Shown here one piece after another: positions 1-11,236 of a DNA stretch of 64,000 nt (position 1 is the stretch's first letter; each line of letters starts with the position of its first letter). Origin of the DNA: Archilochus colubris (Eukaryota > Chordata > Aves > Apodiformes > Trochilidae); contig CM041090.1 of NCBI GenBank assembly GCA_023079485.1, positions 34,126,874 through 34,190,873 on the forward strand, read 5' to 3'. The notes beneath the pieces are model-generated. The model was not told the DNA's origin, searched no databases, and saw only the letters and a list, made by a program, of their open reading frames with translations. The translations under genes and the position numbers were made by a program.

Positions 1-252
1 TTTCAGATAGTAGAGAGGCTCCCCTGAGCCTCCTTTTCTTCAGGCTAAACCACCTCAGTTCCCTCAGCTGCTCCTCACTTGTGCTCGAGGCCCTTCACCA
101 GCTTGGTGCAGCACCTCAATGCTCTCTTGTCATGAACACAGTATTCAAGATGAGGGGATCAACCACTTGCCAGTCCTACTGACCAGACTGGATCTGAGAC
201 AAGCCAGGATGCTGTTGGCCTTCTTGGCCACTTGGGCACATTGCTAGCTGCT
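1..252 (-). mobile_element. CR1 LINE fragment cut by the window edge
   Basis: Read on the minus strand, this matches the part of avian CR1 that encodes the end of ORF2. A motif for 'tgtgcccaagtggccaagaaggccaac' type sequence lies near 210-245, and 'gtgaagggcctcgagcac' near 80-100 encodes a VKGLEH-like stretch. 'ttcaggctaaac' at 40-52 corresponds to the LFSLKK region. The 3' end of the element lies to the left of position 1 and the 5' truncation is near 252. Several small deletions and substitutions break the frame, so this is an old dead copy. Judged from remembered CR1 consensus, not an alignment. Confidence 0.85.
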
Positions 253-3200
253 TCTCTCTGATGGCAAAAGGAAAGTATGTTCTGAAAAGAGACAAGTTTT
301 CTGGGAATTAACTTTTGTTTTTAACACTGCATATTTTCAGCTGAAATAGAGAAGAACTGGGAAGATATTTAGCATTCAGCAACAGTTGCATTAGAGCAGC
401 TTGCTTAGGAATCACCTTTCTTTTTGCAAAAGGTGATGTGTTTCCATACATCAGTTTGCCATTTTGGAAAAGTTGTGAAGTGGCTATTCTGTAATTCATT
501 TTCTTCCTCGGGAAATTAGATGACCTCCTTGATACTTATGTGGCACTTTTTGTTCATTATCTTGGCTTTAAAGACTGTTGACTCCTTAAGATTGGCCATT
601 GGTCAGACAGACCCTATGAATGTTCAAGGTCAAGACTGTATTACATTAAGAATAATCCTGGTTGGATAGAAACATGCATTCCTCATTAAGGCAGCCATCG
701 TAGAAAATAAGATTATAGTCGTATAAATCTGATTGTGTCTGTGCTTGAGTGAGGTAGTGTCTCAGTCTTCAATTTCCCAGTGTACAAACTGCCATATGTT
801 GCAGGAATCTGGGAACTTTTTCTGTGGCAAAGAGAAAGGAAGAGCCTAGGGCAGTAGACGTGACACTGAATGAAAAAACTGTGAATATGTTGAAGGATGA
901 CAGAGGAATTTCTTTTGGTGACAAATCTACTTTTCTAACCCATTTCTTTAAAAGAAATTGAACAGTGAGTGTCTGCCACCTTTTGCTGTCTATCAGACTG
1001 AATGTAACATTAATTTAGGAGAAGTGATCTCAGGAGCAGGTTTTGCTAGGAAAGGAAATGAAAGACTAGATGCAGTGAAAAATACTGCTTTATCTGGTCC
1101 CAGTATCCAAGCAGTTAAAGAATTTCAGTGATGTTTCATCATCTCTCCCTTTGTTAATCCATTTTCCAGAGAGACAACAAGAAGGATGGTTTAGACAGAT
1201 AAATACAATTGATGATGTAATGAAAAAAGTCAGGAAACAATTACAAAACCTTTTTTATGAAATGTTTTATGAGACTGTATTTGCATCTGGGGAATATTAG
1301 AGTAAATATTGTGCAGGGAAATTAGTTTTAATTTCATACTAACGGAAAAATCAATTCGGTTCTAATTGGGTTATGATTTTTAAAATACAATCAGGCAGTC
1401 ATTTCAGTGTTTTGATTAGATTGTTCTATCATTTGTTTGGGTTTTGATAAATACTACTTCAGAAAATGCCTTTCAACACAAAAGCCTCTCTGCAGCAGAA
1501 CAGGTTTGATTTCAGAGAATTATTCTAAAAGCAGTAGTATAAAAATGTTTTAAGTGGGTCATTGGCTGAAAGCAATCTGGGTCTAGTGAGTAGAATTATA
1601 GTGATTTGGTCTGTAATGTAATGGGAGTGTGGAGGGGAGGAATTGTTGCTACTTCTTTAATTTGTACCTGTTCAATAATTTTTTGCAACTTCTTTTGGCC
1701 AAAACAAAGAAAAATCCCTTCATTAATTAATATTTGTAAGGAAATTAGCAGAGGGCATAATTTTTTCCTGCAATGACATACTGGAGTGTTTCTTGACATT
1801 GCAACATACAAGCTGGCAAGGCTTTCCACAACTTTTTATATAAAATATACCCTGAAAGAACTAGAAAGAAAATCACAGCAGCATATTAAGACTGTGATCT
1901 TCAAGCTGCCTTTGAAAATCTTAGCCAAGATCATTATGTAAAACTCTCTCAAAGCACAATACTAACAAAAAAAGTGTGTGTGTGTGTTCAATCTATATAG
2001 TTTATACTACCTAAAGTACAGCCTATACATTGTGAAATGTACTTCATACAACAGCACAGCTAGTTCGAACTGACATTAATTTGAAAAAAAAAAGCCTTAT
2101 GAAAAAGGGCTGGGTACCATTGTCACCACCACATGCCTACATCATTCTCTACTTGTGTCCTTGGATTTATTTGGACAAATAAGCATTGTTCTCTGAATGG
2201 CACTGCATTTATTTTGATAGTTCAGTTCCCCAGCTTGGCCTCTGTCGTGATCCATACAGGGAGATGAAATGTTGGTACTTTCTTTTCACTTCTCTGTATT
2301 CTCGGTACACTTACTCCATCTTCTTTGTGTGTTTTTCTGTCCATTTGAGTGACAAGAGCCTTTACTGAACAGTATATTATAATCAAAATGTCTTGTGCAA
2401 GAGCTAAAACTGCAAATACTGATATTAAAAATTAATATGGTTGTCAATCAGATGTCCACTTTTGCATGTGATATTGCTTGAGGTAAAGTATGGCATTACT
2501 CTTAAGAGATCTATGATTTAGATTATTTCTTGGGATATGCCCTGATTTTTTTCTAGGTTACTTGTAAGGAACATTATATGGAGTTGATAAAAGAAAAAAA
2601 AGATAAAGATAAGAGAAAAAAAAAAAAGCAATCTACTCTTGTACCATCAGTAAGGAATATAAATACATTTTAAAAAATCACTATAAAGAAAAACAGAAAT
2701 GGAGAAGATCTGAGGCTATGCCACTTCCTCAGCATTTTTCTTAGTAAGAAATATTAGCAAGTTTTCATTTCACAATTAGAAGTTATAGATGAACAGTTTA
2801 TGCTTAGTAGGAAAAAAGCAGTGATTTGCAAGTTTTATTTGTACAATAAAATATCTCCTGAGGCTTTTTATGAGAGATGCTTTTTTCCTGGGTATCTGAA
2901 ATTTTAAAGGTGTTTATCGTGTGTTTTTCATGTTATGTGATTTATACTACAGCCAGCGATGGGAATGGGGACTGGAATAATTTGTTCAAGTTGTATCACG
3001 TGCTCAGATTTTTTAATTGTAGTACCTGCTACTTCTGGATTAATGGACATAAATTCATCAGGTGTTATTTATAAGATTATTAAAACTATGGCAGTTAAAT
3101 ACTCCTGAGATTTGGAGTTTGTGGGCTCAGGCAGAGCAGAATTTGTATCCTCATTTCAGATTGCTTGGAGGGCTTCCAAACAGGGTGGCAAGATAATTAA

Positions 3201-4128
3201 TAATGGCACACCACAACAATGCCCTAAAAACGTGTGTTGGACAGCAGGTTGAGAAAACCTTTTTTGGACATATTTCTAAAAGTATCTAGACACAATGGGA
3301 ATTTCAAAAGTAATTTCTGTGGGTTTGGTAATCTATTCATAAAGGCAATGCTGCCTGTGAGAACTTTGTGTCTTTTGTCTACGGTAAATAAAGAAAAAGA
3401 AATGCTTCTACGAGACCTTTACAAGAAGAAATTTGATCACAGTCAGGAAGAGCCTTTCTTGACTTAATTGTTTTTTAATATCTGCCTTGATGTCTGATTT
3501 TTCTGGTAGCAAAAGGGAAGTGACTTCAGTACGAAGTAGGAACAACTTCAGCTCTTCAGTATCCTGAAAAGCTTCAGTGGTGGATTACACACTCCAGTGG
3601 GGGATACCTAAGGTGAAGGCCAGCTTGTGAAACTGCTTTATAATACATTATCCCCTGGTAAAATGCTGCATGTTTCATCATGAGCAGTGTAGTTATGCAA
3701 CAGAATAGAGGGGAGTGTCATTCTTTGACTCTCTTGCAAGAAAAAGCTATCTTTTCCACTATGATTATGTGGTACTTCTCTCATCTCAATAGCTAAGAAA
3801 AATATGAATTAAACAAACAGTTTAGATTGACAGGGTGGTAGGAAGGGTACACCTGGGGAGGTGAAGGATCTCCTCAGCTTGCTGAACTTCCAATGCTCCT
3901 TCCAAAATAAGTATAAGGACTAGAGTGTTTTTAGTTTCAAAATATGCTCCTTCCTTCCACCCAGTCAAGATTATTCTGTGGTTTACTAGATGATGTCACC
4001 AGCTTCAGGTAAAAAGAAGAATAAACTTTGAGGTGTTCCAGCTGATTCACAGTAACTGAATTCTTAAGCTAAATCCAGTGAACATTAATGTATATGTAGC
4101 CTACCCCTTCTTTTCCATTCAGTGCCAC
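253..4128. other. Unique-looking non-coding spacer
   Basis: No exon, RNA gene or recognisable transposon is visible. Only short frames are open and they encode no known domain. Small simple repeats are present: (GT)7 at 1974-1987 and an A-run at 2616-2626. This could be intron or intergenic DNA; the sequence does not decide which. Confidence 0.6.
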
Positions 4129-4130
4129 AG

Positions 4131-4220
4131 AAAAGAAAAGAAAAGAAAAGAAAAGAAAAGAAAAGAAAAGAAAAGAAAAGAAAAGAAAAGAAAAGAAAAG
4201 AAAAGAAAAGAAAAGAAAAG
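4131..4220 (+). repeat. (AAAAG)18 pentanucleotide microsatellite
   Basis: Eighteen uninterrupted AAAAG units (90 bp) are followed by AAAAAAAGAA, giving an all-purine strand of about 103 bp from 4129 to 4231. The lysine/arginine-rich frame crossing it is an artefact of the repeat. A perfect array this long is likely to vary in length between individuals. Confidence 0.98.
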
Positions 4221-4231
4221 AAAAAAAGAAA

Positions 4232-5065
4232 TGGATGTATTTTTAGGCAACTTGGCTTTGGACTTGGCCTGAGTCAATAGAAGCATAAATTCAGGGATGA
4301 ATTTTATCTTCTGTTTCCCATCATTTTAATTTTGTCACGTCTTGATGCAACTCAGTGGTGAGAAACAGAAGTGTGAATTGTTTCTTGTGGAGTGGCTGGG
4401 AGCATAATCTCATGTAAATAGGTTCATGCATTGGCTGATACAATTATCCTGCCTGGAGTCTGTACCTTTCCTCAGCCAGTGGCCTGCAGAGCTCTGCTTA
4501 CACGGTAGAAACTATTCAGCACAAAAAAGACAATTTAAATGGAGTGAAAGTACTTGCAGCCAGAAGGATGTTGGACATAAACAAAGAAAATTAGTTGAAG
4601 ACATAATATAGAGTTTACCAGAGTCATTGTCTTTGTCATTATACCTGCATAGCAAGACATATGCTTAATTGATTTGTACTTCTTAAAGTGTGGTTCTTAC
4701 ATTCATTCCATTTTGGATCTTGCTACAAATGACAAGGAAGTTTGAGCTGAGAAATTAATGTTAAAAGGGCTGCATTAATGTTAAAAGTAGATGATATCCA
4801 TAAGGCTCAGAGTGTGGAACAGAAGCTTCATAAGCCTTGCAGGAAGTTGCTTTATTATTCTAACCTATAATACCTGCTGTGAGGAATGCTTCCTTTCAAG
4901 CCAAAGTATGGGATGGTTCTCTGTGATTAGAGGAAATATTAACAGGTTGGCTGTAAACATTTCCAAAGTATCTTAAAAAGCAGAGTCTTGAGATCAGTTC
5001 TGGTGCAAAGACAACAGCATGCCTCCCAACCTCATGCCTTGAGTGTAGGGTTTCCATCTTTTATT
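4232..5065. other. Non-coding spacer with a short local duplication
   Basis: No gene or transposon is seen. The 14-base string ATTAATGTTAAAAG occurs twice within about 35 bases near 4755-4788, a small local duplication. Otherwise this is ordinary AT-rich sequence. Confidence 0.6.
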
Positions 5066-5263
5066 ATGGAGGGTAGGTTTAGATGAGGTGTTAGGAAGTT
5101 CTTCACCATGAGGGTGGTGAGACAATGGAAGAGGTTGCCCAGAGAGGTGGTGAAAGCCCCATCCCTGGAAGTTTTTAAGGCCAGGCTGGATAGGGCTCTG
5201 AGCAATACAATCTAGAGGGAGGTATCCCTGCCCATGGTAGAGGGGCCTGAAAATTCTATGATT
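5066..5263 (+). mobile_element. CR1 LINE 3' fragment, internally deleted
   Basis: The plus strand shows typical CR1 ORF2 3' sequence: 'ttcttcaccatgagggtgg' at about 5099-5117, 'aggttgcccagagaggtggt' near 5131-5150, and 'ccatccctggaagttttta' near 5159-5177. It ends in the tail ATTCTATGATT at 5253-5263. The usual block between the 'cccatggcagggg' region and the tail (the 'actagatgatcttaaggtcc..ttccaaccc' segment) is missing, so about 40-50 bp has been lost. Truncated at the 5' end and frame-broken. The open frame antisense to it has no meaning. Confidence 0.93.
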
Positions 5264-8200
5264 ATCTCTTAGTGTCTTTATGCTCTGTAATCTGTTGCCC
5301 AAATTGATATTACTAGGACATTTTGAAAACTGCAGCCAGTGTTTTCAGCCTGAACCAAAGATTTAATGGGAAAAAAATCAGTGACCTGTTGAATCCTTAG
5401 GTCAAGTAAATTGTTACTTTGCTGAAATTCTATTGAAGGATGCCAGTTTACTTTGTGACAGTCTCCAGCTCTGGATCCAATGGAAAGTACAATGACTCTC
5501 ACGAATATCAGTGGTGTGTGACCCATGAAATTACACACACGTGTCATCTGTCAAGCTGCATTGTCTCTTATAGATTAAAAAAAAAAAAAAAAACAACCAA
5601 AAATGGAATTCACAGTAGGAATTCAAATCTGTTTGAACCTGGTGCTTCCTTTTTAGAGGTCTTCTTTCCACCAGTTGTCTGTGTTGATTTTCTTCACTGA
5701 CTCATGAGTGCAATGCTGTTCATTGCTCGTGGTACCACCTGAGAGGCTCTAACCACTCCAGGCAGAGATTGGCTGTTCAGTTTCTGCCCTCTATCTCTAT
5801 CTCAATAAACAAGAAATTGAAGAGCCATGCCTTGTTAATGGGGACTAGTTAGACATTTTTCTCCTTTACAATGTACATGTATACTTGCTTGTCATCATGA
5901 GCCATTTCATTCCTGTGAGCTGATGGAGGATGGTATAAGGGGACCTGTGTAGGTTCAGAAGAGTTGTAAAGTGTCAGTGGGAGAGGAGGTTTCCCCATAC
6001 AGAGGGGAGGATGGGACAAAAATTTGATCCCAGACTATATTTTCTTGGACTCTCCAGTGATAAAAAGAGTTAAATAGAAAAGTCTGAGATTGTTTTAAAG
6101 CTTCTAGTTCAGGGGGAAAATGTTTTACTCAGCAAAATAAAATATACACTACATTCACACCAACTCAATCATTTCTTTTTAAAAAACCCACAAATAGATT
6201 ATTTTACATGGCTAGTGCTTCCTTGCTCTTTAAATAGATTTTACAGCACAGCTCTGACAGCTGCAAGTCTGGGTACAAGATTGTGTACAGATTTAATTTA
6301 CAATATGATTTTTTCATGAAATGCGTACTTTTTAATTCAGTGTGTTTCTAGTCATTGTAGCTGTTGATGGCAAGGTGGGAAAATATTCTTGTGTAAAGAG
6401 AAAGGGAAACATGACAAATATGCTACTTCAATCAAAAAATTAAGATGTTTGTATTTTTTAGTTTGAAAAAACCTTTTATTGAATATATTATAAGTCTCCT
6501 TTAAAGATAATGTCAATTTTAAAAAAAGAATTTAAAAAACCAAACACTCATTACTAAATTACCTTTTATGAGAACAGAAAGATCTCTGGATAATAGGCAT
6601 TTGGTCCAAAACAAAACAGTTATTTGTTCAGGGTATGGAAGTTATTAATTATTTACACCTATTCCTACTTCTGTTCTACCTCTAGTTAAAATTCATGGCC
6701 TAGGCACTCATCAAATATTGATTTTTACCAAAGTTGATGCTTTCCCTTTAACATTATTATAATGAGGGATAAAAATCAAATTGCCTTCACTGAAACTCAA
6801 TCATTCTCACAAGCCATCTGCATTGATCTTTTTTCTAGGTTTTACCATAAATTATTCTATTCAATTAAGTAAACCCCACACATAATGACATTTTGTGAAC
6901 TAAATAATTTATTGACTATTTTCAGCTAAACTTATCAGGCTCTGATGCACAGTTATTTTCATAACATTAATAGTAATATATATAACCCCCTGCAACTGAA
7001 TGTGTGTCAGATTCTTTGTTTGGAAAGATGAATCACCTGGGAGGTAGAAATCTTCTCATTTACAAAAGAAACTAATTCTGTCGTTGTCATATATGGAGTG
7101 ACTCAGTGCCTTCCCATTAGCAAAACGAAGGGGCTTGCATGTATCACTTTCTGGTGATAAAATAATTGCAAAATAATTTTCAGCTGAAAATGATGCTATT
7201 AGCAACGAGGTTTGTAATTAAATTGGTAACAACTGGTCTCTTTTACAGTTGACTGGTAAGATCTGATGAATACAGCAGCTCCTCAGTGGGGTTCAGAGTT
7301 TTCCTCTCTGCAGTGTGATGATTGCACTTCTGCTTGTGTGACACACATTTTCGTCACCTCCTGACAGTCCCTCTGGAAATTTGCCCGTTTCCTAAATGAG
7401 TTTCACATTTCAGAAGTCATACAACTCCTCTAGACCAAGATTTTCAAGTGGAAAGTTTGTAACTCCAAGCAAGGAGGATAATTGCTCTCTCACGTTAGTT
7501 TTTGGTGTTTTTTGGGTAGTTGCTTTGAGCAGCATCTTGATCAGAAAGTTTAGATGTTGACCACAAAGTAAAGTTTTTTTTTAAAAAAAAAAAAAGAGGA
7601 AAAAAAATAGATATTATGACAACCTTGTCATAGCTGTGAAGGCATAGTTGGGTTTCATTTAACCATCTGAAACCTTCTGTTGGGTGTATCTAAGGAGTGC
7701 CTGCTGTCTGGTGTACTTCACAAACAAACTGGGTGCACCTAAGCTATCTTTTGGAAACAGAACAAAATACAATTAGGTGTGGTGGAGTGTATATATAATC
7801 ATCTTCATTGAATACTCCACTGAATACTGAAGTGCTTGTAAATAAGTAGTGCCAGTGCTGTGTCCTTGGGAAAATTTGATTTTTAAATGAGTTGTACACT
7901 ATGAATTGTTTCTTTTGCAAACCATGGTGATCATTTTGAGAAGTAAGAGTCTAACCAGTAAGTTCTGTTAAACTGAGAGAAAGTCAATGTGTGGTAGTAG
8001 GACAGATCAAAAGCTAGAAAAAGACTAAAAAACCTCACGCTATACCAAATAACATTGCACTGTAAGCCCACCACCTTAGCTTAATAATTTTGTCTTGATT
8101 TGTTTTGCATTGTGTTTTATTTTTTTATTTGGGGAAGATCACTGGTTCCGAAATAAAAATCAGACTGTAGAGTCTGAGTAAGGACGCAGAAAACTGTGTT

Positions 8201-10890
8201 GTTTTAAATATTCTCATGCCAGCACAGGAAAGGGTAATTGGTCGTTCCTTCTTTAACACTGTCCATTTTATATGATGGTACAAGGAGTCATGCATTTAAT
8301 TCTACCTGGGAAGAGAGTTTCTGTTTATTTCTTTTACTGCATTTCAGCCTCTATAAATGCTTTGTTGTTATTTTGAAGGGTTGCTACTGCTGCTTGCACT
8401 GTCTTGAAAAATCTGAGTAAATAATGGATCTGTAAGAAATAGTAAATTTAAAAGTTGAAATGCAAAAGCTTTTATTGATTTAATTCCCCATTAAATCAGG
8501 TCATTTTGTGGTTCAGTACCCATGCATTAAAACATGCAGTCTAAACACAAAATATCACTTTGCCTTGCGCAGTGCTTGAATTTACTCTTGGAAGGATATA
8601 AAGCTCACTCTTGCTCTGCCCATGTGCACTTATCTATGCTATTGTCTTTATGTTTGGATACTGCTTAGGAATATAAAGCATCCAAATCTGCTGCCCTTAC
8701 TGTTTGCAGATTCAGGCTTTTCCTGTTTCATTATGCTGGTGAGATGCTGTTGCTGAATTCTAACCTAACTCTTCTACAGTTAGCAGGCTGCTGGGTGAAA
8801 ATCTTGCTTCTAGTGTCCTGTGTTACTCTGTATTGTACTTGTTGAGCAATAATGTCACACCTTTCACAAAGAAAAACATGAGTACAGTGCAAGACATGTT
8901 CTTCCTCCCACCTCTAACCCTATGCTTTCATCTGTGAGAGATAAGACTCAAAGACTTTGCTGGCATCCTGCTCTGTCTTTTGTGTAGCATGGGGTGCTCT
9001 TTGTAGAGATTTGATCTTAGGGGAATAAACTTAGCAGGAATTGATATATGAAGTGAATATCTGCTGCTGTTCATTCCTTATTTATCTGTGAAGTTAAGCA
9101 AACATCCAGTTACACAGTTGTGAGGAAGAACCTATAGCATGTTGATCAAGCTCTTGTTAATATATTAACTTCTTCCATTCCCTGATCATGGTTGGCTATA
9201 AAAGTAATGCAGGGTTTGCTTCCTTGGGCTTTAGCCTTAATAGCACCAACGGGATTTTGAGCTTTTTTAGTTTTCATTGCAATTCTTTCCTGTGAATGAA
9301 TGGATGTTTTGAAAAAAGAATTGTGTGGTGGGGCAACACATGCTGTAGGGAAAAAAAAAATCATGGCACCATCATATCTGAAAAGGTTTCATGTCTGTTA
9401 CTCACACACCATGCATGGCCATTACACATGGACTTAACGAGAATTTTTCTTTGAACCACAGAAGACACATGTGCCTGGCTCACATGTTCAAGTACTATGT
9501 GAAGAGAAAGCAACCTAAGCACACTAAGTTTTTCTTTATAGATGCATTACCCACAAAGCACACGACATTAGTGCTGCCAATGTCACACTGAAATGCTTAG
9601 TCTGGACCAATGTCCTCTTGTGTAAGGGAAAATAACAAGCAAAGAAAACTAATGTCATTGCTGCCTGTGTTTTAGCTAATATGAAGTGTATTATAGTTAA
9701 CAATGAACAAGATGAATTCATGCTGGGACATATTTTGAAATGTTAATTATAAGAAAAGTCACTGTTGGATTGGCTTCCACTGCTCCTGATCTATGATAAG
9801 GAAATTCCTAGGAAAGAACAAAACATCAAATGTATTCTCCCTTTGTGATTTTTGTGGGGAATCACTGCAAAGGTAATGCAGTAGTGGATTTTCCTATGTA
9901 CTGATAAATGCTTAGTTATCTTACCTACCTGGAAAGATGAAGGCATAACCAGAGGATTCCTTATTCCTTCTGTCTTGAGCTCCGCCTATGATGTCTCATG
10001 TGGCATCCTTTCCCAGGTCCTGAGACACTGGGCCACATCTGAGTGATGCTTTGGTAGGACCTGGGCAATCACCAACCCATTCCTCGTTTCACTTAAGAGA
10101 TGCTAAACACATCTCTGAATAGACACAAATCTGAATGAATAGAGAGGTGAGGAATGACTGTGAAAGAAATCAAAGCTGTGAACTTATTTCAGACTGAGAC
10201 AAATCACTACAGGAATTGACTCCCATCTTTTACAGAGAAAACTGCTTTTCAGATGTCTAAATTGGAGAAGATGAGCTCTTCCTTTTCAGATAAATCATGT
10301 TTTGTAGTGAACAGTGACTAAAGAGAGGATATGAAAAGGTCTGCCATGTGCCAGTAGAGCAGGATAAGTGTAGCTCTGCCCCTTCTGTCCCAGGGCATGG
10401 GGAGCTGCTGGAGGGAATCTGCCTTTTCACCTAGCTAGGAATATGCTGTTGTGGCCATGGCTAGTCGGTTCAATTGCCTCTGGCACTGTCCTCCTTCCAG
10501 CCTAACTTTGGGAGTGCTTGAAACCAGCCTGGGAAGAGGCACTGCCCAGGTGTGAACAGCTGTGATGTGGAAAGGCTTCATCTGCATTAACTGTGCAGAC
10601 CTGAATTTGCATGGGTGCTGACACACCAAAGCTTGTGTGGCTGGGTCATTTTATCTTTCCACAGATCATGTACCAATATGACTGGTACCCTGTAAGCCAC
10701 ATGCTTTGATTTCATCAAGCAGTGTTTAGGCTCATCTGACTGTTGTTGCCATAAAGACAAGAATTCAGTGGGAAATGAGAAACAGGCCCTGTGAACTTGT
10801 AGCTACTGGAAACACAGTTTATTACACAGGAGAGCAGCAGCTAATTCTGTACATAATGTGGTGTAACTTGTTTTGATTTGCTCTGTCTTT
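5264..10890. other. Long non-coding spacer
   Basis: No exon, RNA gene or transposon could be supported. It contains an A17 run at 5577-5593 and a T9A13 block at 7574-7595. The segment from about 6100 to 7250 is AT-rich with several TAATTA/TTAATT cores and few simple repeats, the look of a conserved non-coding element in a gene-poor region, but conservation cannot be judged from one sequence. Confidence 0.6.
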
Positions 10891-11236
10891 AATCATAGAA
10901 TCACATAATGGTTTGTGTGGAAGGACCTTAAAGATCATCTAGTTCCAACCCCCCTGCCAGGGGCAGGGACAACTACCAGCATATCAGGTTGTTCAAGGCC
11001 CCATCCAACCTGGCCTTGAACACTTTTAGGGAGGGGGCATCCACAACATCCCCAGGCAACCTGTTTCAGTGCCTTTATACCATCACAGGAAAAAAATTTC
11101 TCCTAGTATCTAATCTAAATCTCTTCTCTTCATGTTTTAGACTATTGCCCCCTGTCCTCTTGCTACACACCCATGCAAAAGGTCCTACCCCAGATGTTTT
11201 TGTAGGCCCCCTTCAGCTATCGGAAACCCTGCAAGC
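10891..11236 (-). mobile_element. CR1 LINE 3' fragment
   Basis: The element begins with the antisense tail AATCATAGAATCACATAATGG at 10891. 'aaagatcatctagttccaac' and 'ccctgcc' follow near 10930-10960, then 'catccaacctggccttgaac' near 11003-11022 and 'gcaacctgtttcagtgcc' near 11057-11074. This order is the reverse complement of the CR1 3' UTR and ORF2 end. The 5' truncation is near 11236, about 345 bp from the tail. Indels and substitutions break the ORF2 frame. The plus-strand open frame across it is a shadow of the repeat. Confidence 0.96.

Noticed and set aside
2055..2075. A B-box-like AGTTCGAACT suggesting a tRNA or tRNA-derived SINE.
   Set aside because: No A-box at the right distance and no cloverleaf can be drawn.
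4078..4272. A Lys/Arg-rich frame resembling a nuclear basic protein.
   Set aside because: It is simply the translation of the (AAAAG)18 microsatellite.
10902..10917. A 16-base match to miR-15a (CACATAATGGTTTGTG).
   Set aside because: It lies inside the CR1 octamer tail and 3' UTR start; CR1 sequence with a few mutations explains it, and no hairpin partner is present.
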